This document shows, piece after piece, positions 28,045-34,182 of a DNA stretch of 64,000 nucleotides. The notes under the pieces were generated by a model. That model did not search any database. It was given only the letters and a program-made list of their open reading frames with translations, and was not told the origin of the DNA. Both the position numbers and the translations under genes were made by a program. Source of the stretch: Salisaeta longa DSM 21114. Its GTDB lineage: Bacteria; Bacteroidota; Rhodothermia; Rhodothermales; Salinibacteraceae. Location of the stretch: the NCBI RefSeq assembly GCF_000419585.1, contig NZ_ATTH01000002.1:31873-95872 (forward strand). The letters are read 5' to 3'. The number at the start of each line of letters is the position of its first letter. Within the stretch, counting starts at the first letter, position 1.

Positions 28045-28180
28045 GCACCACAGGACCGCGGTACGTTGGAACTATGGAACTGTGGTTCTATGATTCTATG
28101 GTTCCACAGAATTGTGGTACGTCACTTCTGCGGTACTGTAGAACTATGGAACCGCAGTTCTATGATTCTACGGTTCTGTC
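28045..28180. repeat. Octad array block 1 (17 units, GWWCYRYR), putative centromere
   Basis: Seventeen consecutive 8-bp units starting GCACCACA, GGACCGCG, GTACGTTG, GAACTATG, GAACTGTG, GTTCTATG and ending ATTCTACG, GTTCTGTC. Units differ from each other but keep the pattern G-W-W-C-Y-R-Y-R. Counting blocks 1 and 2 together (34 units), I find G at position 1 in 30, C at position 4 in 32, and a pyrimidine at position 7 in all 34. The pattern is self-complementary with a 4-bp shift, so both strands look alike. It lies between glpX and parA. Arrays of short repeats upstream of parA, bound by ribbon-helix-helix partition proteins, are the centromere/operator in type Ib systems such as pSM19035 delta/omega (heptads there). 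Confidence 0.85.
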
Positions 28181-28224
28181 GACAATTACGACACCAAAAG
28201 CCCTTTTATCGCACCTGATACCCG

Positions 28225-28360
28225 GTTCTGTGGTACCGTAGTACCGTGGAACCATGATTCTACAGTACTATAGTTCTACAGTACCATAGTGCTACAGAAC
28301 TTTGGTACCACAGAACCATAGTAGCATGGAACGCTGGAACTACAGAACCACGGTACCACC
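28225..28360. repeat. Octad array block 2 (17 units, GWWCYRYR), putative centromere/operator
   Basis: A second run of 17 octads, from GTTCTGTG, GTACCGTA, GTACCGTG through GTACCACA, GAACCATA to GAACCACG and GTACCACC. It ends 20 bp before the parA ATG, so the parA promoter must overlap it. A 44-bp unrelated spacer (28181-28224) separates it from block 1, and the two blocks are in different 8-bp registers (offset by 4). The position suggests a combined role in segregation and autorepression of the parA operon. Confidence 0.85.
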
Positions 28361-28380
28361 ATCAAACCACGAGAGGCGGC

Positions 28381-29190
28381 ATGTACACCATTGCGGTTGT
28401 CAATCAGAAGGGCGGCGTTGGCAAAACCACGACCACCGTTGCGCTCGCAACCTTTCTTCACCACCGCGGCTATCGCGTGCTGGTCGTTGACCTCGACGCG
28501 CAGATGAACGCCACAAAGTGGATGCTGGGCCGCCAGCTTTCGCAGGATGAAGCGTCGGTCTACGACTCGCTCGTGGCGAAGAAGAAAGACCGGACGGGTG
28601 CCGCCGACTGGCCCCTGGCTGACCTCATCGAAACGTCGCACATTGGCTTCGACTTCGTGCCAGCCAACATGGACTTGTCGAGCGCGGATGCAGAACTTGC
28701 CAATAACCTGTTTCTGCTGAATGATCGCCTCGAAGAGGTTGAAGCATCCGAGACGCATGCGTACGACTTCTGCCTCATCGACTGCCCGCCCTCCCTCGGA
28801 ACGCTGGTCATGCTCGGCCTCACCGCCGCCGATGGAATGATCGTGCCCATCAAAGCAGACGAGTTTTCAATGGACGGTCTGGGGCAGCTCATCAAGACGG
28901 CGAAGACGATCAAACGTGTCAATCAGGATCTCTCCATCCTGGGCATTCTGATGAACAACCTCGACTGGCGGTTCGGACAGGTGAAGGAAGGTGTGGCCCA
29001 GCTCGAAGACGCGTACGGAAGCAAGCTGTTCAGCACCAAAATTCCGCTGCGGGCACGCATCGTGGAAGCGACGGCAGGAAGAGACCTCCACGAACACGCT
29101 TCGGGCACCGATGTTCGTGCGTACTACAACGCGCTGGTCGACGAAGTCGTGGAACGCACGGGTGTTGGGATGCCGGTACCAGCGGGATAG
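28381..29190 (+). CDS. parA: ParA family partition ATPase
   Basis: A 269-residue Walker-type ATPase without an N-terminal DNA-binding domain, thus of the small (type Ib) ParA class. The deviant Walker A box is KGGVGKTTTT (residues 10-19), followed by VLVVDLDAQMNATKWML (Walker A' aspartates), and FCLIDCPPSLG as Walker B. The protein should form ATP-dependent complexes on nucleoid DNA and move the plasmid via its partner bound at the centromere. Start ATG lies 20 bp behind the octad array; a weak GAGAGG ribosome-binding site is present. The adjacent RHH gene (58-nt gap) is the expected partner, and the array upstream is the expected centromere. Confidence 0.93.
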   Translation: MYTIAVVNQKGGVGKTTTTVALATFLHHRGYRVLVVDLDAQMNATKWMLGRQLSQDEASVYDSLVAKKKDRTGAADWPLADLIETSHIGFDFVPANMDLSSADAELANNLFLLNDRLEEVEASETHAYDFCLIDCPPSLGTLVMLGLTAADGMIVPIKADEFSMDGLGQLIKTAKTIKRVNQDLSILGILMNNLDWRFGQVKEGVAQLEDAYGSKLFSTKIPLRARIVEATAGRDLHEHASGTDVRAYYNALVDEVVERTGVGMPVPAG

Positions 29191-29248
29191 GCCTCGGTGT
29201 TGGTTAATCCCTCCACATCCTTTCTAGCAAGCCCCGTAGGTTTTCAAC

Positions 29249-29665
29249 ATGCCAAAGCCGAAGAAAGACACCGATTCACGGCGTAGTGTGCTTTCAATTC
29301 CTGATCTCGACCTTGAAGAAGATGATGGGGGGTCAGGCGATGCTCAGTCGTCCGAGGAGCCATCGCCGCGAGCATCAAAAGACGAAGCCCCGACCCCTGA
29401 ATCAGCGCTATTCCCCATTGCAGAAACCATCAACCGGCAGAAAATCGGCGTTCACATTGACGAAACGGTTGCTGAGGCTTGGCGGGCTGCATGGGTCAAG
29501 CTTCTGTCAGTAGATCCGAAGCTCAACAAGGGTGTGGTTGTGGAGGCCGCGTTGCGTCTTGCCGTTGAAGAGTTTAGAGAGAAGGGCGAGGAGAGCCGCC
29601 TGTACGAGGTGTTAGAGGAGACAGTCGCAGCAGAACGAAGCGGAGACAAAGACACGAATCCGTAG
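29249..29665 (+). CDS. Putative ribbon-helix-helix centromere-binding protein (ParB/ParG-type)
   Basis: A 138-residue protein in two parts. The first ~65 residues are polar, acidic and low-complexity (EEDDGGSGDAQSSEE), as in the flexible tails of ParG/omega-type proteins that stimulate ParA. The C-terminal part reads as a ribbon-helix-helix: a strand RQKIGVHIDE, a helix TVAEAWRAAWVKLL, then a turn and helix NKGVVVEAALRLAVEEF. The predicted role is to bind the octad array as a dimer, repress the operon and activate ParA. No classical ParB (KorB/Spo0J) domain is visible. Function is inferred from position after parA and from the fold. Confidence 0.7.
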   Translation: MPKPKKDTDSRRSVLSIPDLDLEEDDGGSGDAQSSEEPSPRASKDEAPTPESALFPIAETINRQKIGVHIDETVAEAWRAAWVKLLSVDPKLNKGVVVEAALRLAVEEFREKGEESRLYEVLEETVAAERSGDKDTNP

Positions 29666-29721
29666 CAGATCAGAGGCAAAAACGCGCGAGTGAAACCGGA
29701 CATTTCAAGCCAAAAATGCCG

Positions 29722-29772
29722 CGCGCCCTATTACTATATTATTCTATTATACCATTAACTATATTACACCCC
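29722..29772. other. AT-rich segment, likely DNA unwinding element of the origin
   Basis: About 50 bases composed mostly of A and T (TATTACTATATTATTCTATT within), directly left of the first iteron. Iteron origins place such an easily melted region beside the initiator-binding repeats. I could not identify a clear DnaA box next to it. Confidence 0.55.
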
Positions 29773-29811
29773 TTCGCTAAGTCCAGCAAACCCAAGCGCT
29801 TCGATGTGGGC

Positions 29812-30232
29812 AAGTGTGACACTTTCGTACCCTAAGTGTGAGAGAATCGTACCGTTAGTGTGACACTTTCGTACCCTAAGTGTGAGAGAATCGTACCGTT
29901 AGTGTGACACTTTCGTACCGGACATCTTCCAAGTGTGAGGGAATCGTACCGTTAGTGTGACACTTTCGTACCCTAAGTGTGAGAGAATCGTACCCCACCC
30001 CCGTTTAACAGCGATAGACGGGGGGCTAAGTGTGACACTTTCGTACTTGGTGTGAGAGAATCGTACCGAGACGATGCTAAGTGTGAGGGAATCGTACCCG
30101 TAGGCTCCTAAGTGTGAGAGAATCGTACCACCCCCGCCTAGCAGCCGCGGATCGTGCCTCAAGGGCGGGTTTAACGGGCTGCGTGAGGCTCAAAAGTGAA
30201 GCGGCAGCAGCTAAGTGTGCGAGTTTCGTACC
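29812..30232. repeat. Origin of replication: 13 iterons of two subtypes
   Basis: Thirteen direct repeats of about 20 bp. Subtype A is AAGTGTGACACTTTCGTACC; subtype B is AAGTGTGAGAGAATCGTACC. Order by start: 29812 A, 29834 B, 29856 A, 29878 B, 29900 A, 29931 B, 29953 A, 29975 B, 30028 A, 30048 B, 30079 B, 30110 B, 30213 variant. Start-to-start spacing is 22, 22, 22, 22, 31, 22, 22, 53, 20, 31, 31 and 103 bp. Most values are near 2, 3 or 5 helical turns, so bound initiator molecules would lie on one face. Subtype A contains a 13-bp palindrome (AAGTGT-G-ACACTT). The cluster precedes a Rep_3 initiator gene, the classic iteron-plasmid layout. Confidence 0.92.
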
Positions 30233-30310
30233 GAGCATGGCCATTCTGGCGTCTCTGCAGTACACTATCCGCAGGTATTACCCCAAAAACACCCAGATAC
30301 AGCGGTATTC

Positions 30311-30350
30311 GGTACGAAACCATCACACACGGTACGATTCCCGCACGGTT
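30311..30350. promoter_or_regulatory. Inverted iteron-like pair, probable rep autorepression operator
   Basis: GGTACGAAACCATCACACAC (30311-30330) matches the reverse complement of iteron subtype A at its outer parts, and the following 20 bases beginning GGTACGATTCCCGCAC match the reverse complement of subtype B. They are the only inverted iterons in the region and lie 100 bp before the rep start. Initiators of pSC101/R6K/pPS10 type repress their own gene as dimers on such sites. GCACGG/CCGTGC (30343-30358) adds a small hairpin. Confidence 0.65.
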
Positions 30351-30449
30351 GTCCGTGCAGCACGGCCCGGCCGTCGCCCGTCCGTACGATGTAAGGAGGC
30401 CCGTTGCTGCCTCTGCTCGATTCTTCAGAAGGAGCGCCTGCACGGTCGC

Positions 30450-31487
30450 ATGAGTACGCAGAAGGAAATACAGTTTGCCTCGCAGGACGAGCTCGTTGTC
30501 AAGTCGAATCGGTTTGTAACGGCGAAATACGACTGGACGCCCACGGAGCACCGCATCATCGCGATGATGATTGCGCAGTTGAAGAAAGACGACGAGTCGT
30601 TCGACGTGCAAACGATTCACATCCGCGACATTCGGGAGATGACCGAAACGCGCTCGAAGGACTTGTACAGTCGCGGCGAGGAGATTTGCCAGAAGCTGCT
30701 GGCGCAGAAAATTGAGATTCGCACGACCGACACCGAGGGCCTGCGGGAGTATGAGGGCTACAATTTGCTCTCCACGTGCCGCTATTCGGAGGGATCGGGC
30801 GCTATCCAGGCAAAGTTTAACGAGGACATGCGGCCGTTTTTGCTGGAGCTGCGGCGGCGGTTTACCATCTACCAGCTGCAGTATGTGATGCGCTTGCGAA
30901 GTCAGTACTCCATCCGCATCTACGAGATGCTAAAGATGCGCGAGGGCCTCGGGTTTTATCGAGTTACCGTGGAGCGGCTGCGCGAGTTGCTGATGATCAC
31001 GCACAAATACACCGGGTCGTTCTCGCAGGTCAAAGCGAAGGTGCTGGAGCCTGCGCGTGAGGAGATCAAGGAGAAGTGCGACATCCTGTTCACGTATCAC
31101 GTGGAGCGCGAAGGCCGCACGCCCGTCGCGATCAACTTCATGATTCACTCCAATCGGGACGTAGAGCCCGCGGTGAGTCAGGACGAAATCAAGCGGCTGA
31201 AGGCCCGCCGCGTCCCCGACGACGACGCAGCCGGCAACGGCGCGCGGGCGTCGGAGGCGGCGAATGGAAACGAAGGCGACGACGCGCCCCTGAAGCTCGA
31301 CGGCTATCAGATGTTTTTGACGGAGCGCACCCAGGAAGAACTAGAGGCGATGGGCGACAAAGAGCTTCAGGAGCTCCGTGAGGCCGCCGAGAAGCGCGTA
31401 TCGGACCAGCACCCGGAGGTTGGGTCGTCGTATCGGGCCAGCGAGGTATACCGCGTCATGAAGCGTCTGTGGGCCGACCGGCAATAG
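30450..31487 (+). CDS. rep: Plasmid replication initiator, Rep_3 family
   Basis: A 345-residue initiator with the two winged-helix domains of RepB/RepE/Pi-type proteins. WH1 starts VVKSNRFVTAKYDWTPTEHR and includes IIAMMIAQL, with LLAQKIEIRTTD. WH2 includes FTIYQLQYVMRLRSQYSIRI followed by YEMLK, with a basic recognition region LRELLMITHKYTGSFSQVK. The C-terminal ~80 residues are acidic and variable. It should bind the 13 iterons to open the origin and the inverted pair to repress itself. The start MSTQKEIQFA was chosen because the longer in-frame extension would read through the last iterons and operator. AGAAGGAG (30427-30434) is a ribosome-binding site candidate, somewhat far (15 nt). High confidence in family. 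Confidence 0.93.
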   Translation: MSTQKEIQFASQDELVVKSNRFVTAKYDWTPTEHRIIAMMIAQLKKDDESFDVQTIHIRDIREMTETRSKDLYSRGEEICQKLLAQKIEIRTTDTEGLREYEGYNLLSTCRYSEGSGAIQAKFNEDMRPFLLELRRRFTIYQLQYVMRLRSQYSIRIYEMLKMREGLGFYRVTVERLRELLMITHKYTGSFSQVKAKVLEPAREEIKEKCDILFTYHVEREGRTPVAINFMIHSNRDVEPAVSQDEIKRLKARRVPDDDAAGNGARASEAANGNEGDDAPLKLDGYQMFLTERTQEELEAMGDKELQELREAAEKRVSDQHPEVGSSYRASEVYRVMKRLWADRQ

Positions 31488-31514
31488 CGCGGAGTATGCC
31501 CCACCCGGGGCCCG

Positions 31515-31567
31515 CTATCGCATCAGCCCTATCGCATCAGTCGGCGCCTGTGCCCGCGCCTATGCCC
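31515..31567. repeat. Two short tandem repeats behind rep
   Basis: CTATCGCATCAG occurs at 31515-31526 and 31529-31540 (period 14), followed by GCGCCTGTGCCC and GCGCCTATGCCC (31544-31567, period 12). They lie between the rep stop and the anti-sigma gene, slightly overlapping its 3' end. Replication slippage is the likely origin. Confidence 0.6.
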
Positions 31568-31889
31568 GCGAGCCATCGCCGCCCGTGCGGTCTGTTGAAC
31601 CGTTGTCCGCATCGTCGAGGTGCTCTCGGAGAAAGTGCATAGTCTCGGCAACAAGCTCCTGGGCAGCTTCGTCATCCGTCTCGTCGGCGCAGGCCTCTTG
31701 CACGAGTTCGATGGTTTTGTTGTACTGCTGAAGGTAGTTGCGGCAGTTATCGCATTTGCTGATGTGGCGCTCAAACTGCCGGGTCGTTTGCGCATCGAGC
31801 GTGCCCTCCTGGTATGCGACCAGAAAGTCGTTCACCTCTTTGCACGTAAGCATGAAGCGTCGCCGCAGCGCCGTAAGGGGATTCGTCAT
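31560..31889 (-). CDS. Zinc-finger anti-sigma factor
   Basis: A 109-residue protein with the zf-HC2/ZAS motif: CKEVNDFLVAYQEGTLD, then RQFERHISKCDNCRNYLQQY, giving the H-x3-C-x2-C zinc site plus an upstream cysteine. The C-terminal half is acidic, with no TM segment, so it is a soluble anti-sigma factor rather than a membrane receptor. It starts 4 nt after the stop of the ECF sigma gene and is surely translated with it. Soluble ZAS proteins often respond to oxidative or metal stress by losing zinc. It is convergent with the plasmid initiator gene. Confidence 0.85.
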   Translation of the reverse strand: MTNPLTALRRRFMLTCKEVNDFLVAYQEGTLDAQTTRQFERHISKCDNCRNYLQQYNKTIELVQEACADETDDEAAQELVAETMHFLREHLDDADNGSTDRTGGDGSRA

Positions 31890-31893
31890 GGGG

Positions 31894-32493
31894 TTAAGCG
31901 GTGTCGTCAGAAAAATACTGGGTCAGTAAGGAGCGCAGCGCCTGGCGGGCCCGGTGCAAGCGCACGCGCACCGCACCGCGGCTGATGTCTAGCAGCTCGG
32001 CGGTTTCTTTGGTCGAGCGCTCCTCCAAATCGCGTAGGATGATGACCTCGCGGTACGTGTCCGAGAGCTCGTCGAGCGCATCGCGCACAAGCTGCTTCCG
32101 TTCGTTTCGCTCGGTCGACTGCTCCGGGTGCCACGGATCGAAGGAATCCACGTAGTGGCCCATCCGAAACTGCGGCTGGAGGCGGTCCATCGTGTCCTCG
32201 TCCATGGGCTGCTCGCGCCGGCGCTTGCGCACATGCGAGCGGGCGAGGTTGATGCCGATGCCAAAAATCCAGGTGGTCAATTTCGAGTCGCCCCGAAAGT
32301 CGTCGAGGCCTTTGTAGGCCTGCAAGAACGTTTCTTGCGTAAGGCCGCGGGCCGACTCATCGTCCGACACATACCGCTTGATGATGCGAAACAGGCGGGG
32401 CGTCTCGTGGCGCACAAGGGCCTCGAACGCCGCGCGGTCGCCCGCCACCACGGCATCGGGGTCGTAGGGCGCATCTGAAGTTGTAGAAGACAA
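31894..32493 (-). CDS. ECF-type RNA polymerase sigma factor
   Basis: A sigma-70 family protein of about 199 residues. Region 2 reads AFEALVRHETPRLFRIIKRY ... ARGLTQETFLQAYKGLDDF, with FRGDSKLTTWIFGIGINLAR. Region 4 is LDELSDTYREVIILRDLEER, then STKETAELLDISRGAVRVRL as the helix-turn-helix. A ~45-residue linker separates them. The start is uncertain: a TTG giving (M)SSTTSDAPYDPDAVVAGD is proposed, and a TTG at 32550 would add 19 residues. It is translationally coupled to a soluble zinc-finger anti-sigma factor. The tandem element at 32534-32567 just upstream may be its regulatory site. Confidence 0.88.
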   Translation of the reverse strand: MSSTTSDAPYDPDAVVAGDRAAFEALVRHETPRLFRIIKRYVSDDESARGLTQETFLQAYKGLDDFRGDSKLTTWIFGIGINLARSHVRKRRREQPMDEDTMDRLQPQFRMGHYVDSFDPWHPEQSTERNERKQLVRDALDELSDTYREVIILRDLEERSTKETAELLDISRGAVRVRLHRARQALRSLLTQYFSDDTA

Positions 32494-32533
32494 AACAGTC
32501 TCGTCGTATGGTTGGGTGAAACGAGGGCCGAAG

Positions 32534-32567
32534 GCGTTACATCGGGGCAAGCGTCACATCGGGACAG
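32534..32567. repeat. Imperfect 17-bp tandem repeat upstream of the ECF sigma gene
   Basis: GCGTTACATCGGGGCAA (32534-32550) is followed immediately by GCGTCACATCGGGACAG (32551-32567), 14 of 17 bases alike. On the sigma-gene strand each begins or ends with TGTNACGC. The location just before the sigma gene suggests a regulatory site, possibly recognised by the sigma factor itself, but I could not see a matching -10. Confidence 0.5.
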
Positions 32568-32689
32568 GTATCAGCGTTTTCAGTGGGCATCTGCAAAACA
32601 AATCACGGACGGTCTCATGGGAATAAACAAGCGGGCGGTGTGTTCGTGCAACGGCTTCCACGCCGCTCTTTCACCAATCGCTGTTGCTT

Positions 32690-33508
32690 ATGTGCCGGTT
32701 GTACGGACTCCAGGCCACCCACCCAACGCAGGCGGCGTGTGCGTTGCTCGACGCGCAAAACGCTCTGATCGACCAAAGCCGTGAGGATGCGCGCGGGCTG
32801 TCGAACCCCGACGGTTGGGGCATGGGCCGCGTAGACACGAGCGATGTGCACTGTTTCCGCCAAGTGGGCCCCGCTTCATCAAGTCCCGCATACCGAGAAG
32901 AAGCGCTCAACACCACCGGCACCACACTGCTCGGGCATGTGCGGCGCGCCACCGTGGGCACCCCGGCGCACACCAACACGCACCCCTTTCGGATAGGAGA
33001 CGAGCTGCTTATTCACAACGGCCATGTGCCAGCGTTCGAAGAGAAAGTGAAGCCCCACCTGCTTGCGGCCCTCGACGACGACCTGCAGCAAGCCGTGGGC
33101 GGCAGCACCGACAGCGAGCACGTGTTTGCGTACATCTTGCAGATGCGCCGAACATACCCGAAGGCCAGCCTGCAGGACATTACCGGCCGAGCCATCCATC
33201 AGATCGACCAATGGGTGCCCGCGGGCCTGCCGGACGATATGGAGCACACGCTGGCCTTGAATCTGCTGTGGACCGATGGTACGCAGCTGGTGGGCAGCCG
33301 CCTCAACCGGTCGCTATGGCGCATCGCGCGCACCGCGCCGTTCGAATGCCCGATGTGCGGCGAAGCACACGCCCATCCGGGGCCCGCGGCCTACCGGTCG
33401 GTTACGGTTGCGTCGGAGCGCATTACCGACGAGGACTGGACCGAGGTGCCCAACGCCACGGTGTTTTCCGTCACCCCCAATGGCATAGTGCAGCAGGCGG
33501 CGCTGTAG
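32690..33508 (+). CDS. Class II glutamine amidotransferase (GATase_4, YafJ/EgtC-like)
   Basis: A 272-residue enzyme of the N-terminal nucleophile type. The start must be the ATG at 32690, because the catalytic cysteine has to be residue 2 (MCRLYGLQAT); a TTG two codons earlier would bury it. Further family motifs are LSNPDGWGMG, LGHVRRATVGTP, THPFRIGDELLIHNG, and TDSEHVFAYIL. The expected activity is glutamine hydrolysis with ammonia transfer, or, as in EgtC, gamma-glutamyl peptide hydrolysis. A C-terminal CPMCGEAHAH may hold a metal and is not part of the core. Its 5' end is divergent from the ECF sigma gene. A substrate cannot be assigned. Confidence 0.85.
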   Translation: MCRLYGLQATHPTQAACALLDAQNALIDQSREDARGLSNPDGWGMGRVDTSDVHCFRQVGPASSSPAYREEALNTTGTTLLGHVRRATVGTPAHTNTHPFRIGDELLIHNGHVPAFEEKVKPHLLAALDDDLQQAVGGSTDSEHVFAYILQMRRTYPKASLQDITGRAIHQIDQWVPAGLPDDMEHTLALNLLWTDGTQLVGSRLNRSLWRIARTAPFECPMCGEAHAHPGPAAYRSVTVASERITDEDWTEVPNATVFSVTPNGIVQQAAL

Positions 33509-33534
33509 GCCCCACCAAGGACTTTGCCGCAACG

Positions 33535-33567
33535 AAAACGGGCGCCCACCAGGTGGCGGACGCCCGC
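33535..33567 (-). terminator. Probable terminator of the cupredoxin gene
   Basis: CGGGCGCCCACC (33539-33550) faces GGTGGCGGACGCCCG (33552-33566), pairing with small bulges. On the minus strand the hairpin is followed by TTTTC. It is about 110 nt beyond the minus-strand gene stop at 33677. Confidence 0.55.
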
Positions 33568-33676
33568 AGGGCGCAAGGTGCCTGATACGACGTCCCTCGG
33601 AGGCAGTAGGGAGAGCACCCAGCGCACGCTAGAATGTGGGCAGCGCGTGTGTGAGGCAACGGAGGGAGGCGCTGGG

Positions 33677-34114
33677 TCAACCCTTCGGCTTGACAATCAC
33701 GACACCGCGCATCTTGGTCACCTCATGCGGCTTGCAGAAGTAGCCGTAGGTGCCCGGCACGGTGAACGTATGGCGGAACGTGGCGCCCGCATCCATCATG
33801 CCCGAGTCGAACGGCTCCGCCCCATCCGGCAGCCGGACACTCGCCTCTAGCGTGGCCTCCGCCGGGTCGGCGGTCACCGTGTGAGCAATGACGGACGTAT
33901 TTTTCCACTGCACCGTTTCGCCCACCGTAACGGTTACGGTGTCGGCCCTAAACTTGAGCGTGTTCGTCATGGTAACAACCGCTGCAGGTGGCGACGCAGC
34001 TTGGACCTCCGTCGGGCCGTGGTACGGACGACTCGCCAGAAGACCGGCCGCAAGGGCCACAACTGCAAGGCCTACCAACCATCGAGAAGGTACAGCATCG
34101 AGTATAAAGCGCAT
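33677..34114 (-). CDS. Exported cupredoxin (plastocyanin/pseudoazurin-like)
   Basis: A 145-residue type 1 copper protein. A signal/anchor segment (WLVGLAVVALAAGLLAS) is followed by a Greek-key beta-sandwich: VTMTNTLKFRADTVTVTVGE, VQWKNTSVIAHTVT (first copper histidine), FRHTFTVPGTYGYFCKPH with cysteine, second histidine, and the methionine of EVTKMRG. All four copper ligands (H, C, H, M) are present. It is predicted to be a periplasmic electron carrier. It lies downstream of an unknown secreted protein on the same strand (gap 68 nt), and a hairpin terminator follows. The nearby DUF3179 and flavodoxin-like genes make a redox-themed block. Confidence 0.9.
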   Translation of the reverse strand: MRFILDAVPSRWLVGLAVVALAAGLLASRPYHGPTEVQAASPPAAVVTMTNTLKFRADTVTVTVGETVQWKNTSVIAHTVTADPAEATLEASVRLPDGAEPFDSGMMDAGATFRHTFTVPGTYGYFCKPHEVTKMRGVVIVKPKG

Positions 34115-34182
34115 AGGAAAAGAAAGAGATAAAAGACAGATAGCGCGGGTACCGGCACGGGCTACCGGGCAACGGGCCCAGC

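Noticed and set aside
27968..28051. Longer start for the glpX-type gene
   Set aside because: It would read into the octad array and adds residues absent from the family; the conserved part begins after MATERSRF.
28045..28360. CRISPR array
   Set aside because: There are no unique spacers; the units are contiguous 8-mers with a degenerate pattern, and no cas gene is nearby.
29812..30232. CRISPR or tandem satellite at the iteron cluster
   Set aside because: Repeats are 20 bp with 0-83 bp between them, end in TCGTACC and stand next to a Rep_3 gene and an AT-rich region, which is the layout of an iteron origin.
30114..30449. N-terminal extension of the rep gene by 112 codons
   Set aside because: The extension runs through iterons 12-13 and the inverted operator pair and is rich in arginine and cysteine without domain features; the Rep_3 fold begins just after the ATG at 30450.
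32582..32689. Small plus-strand gene before the glutamine amidotransferase
   Set aside because: The frames are short, overlap the amidotransferase start in another phase and resemble chance translation.
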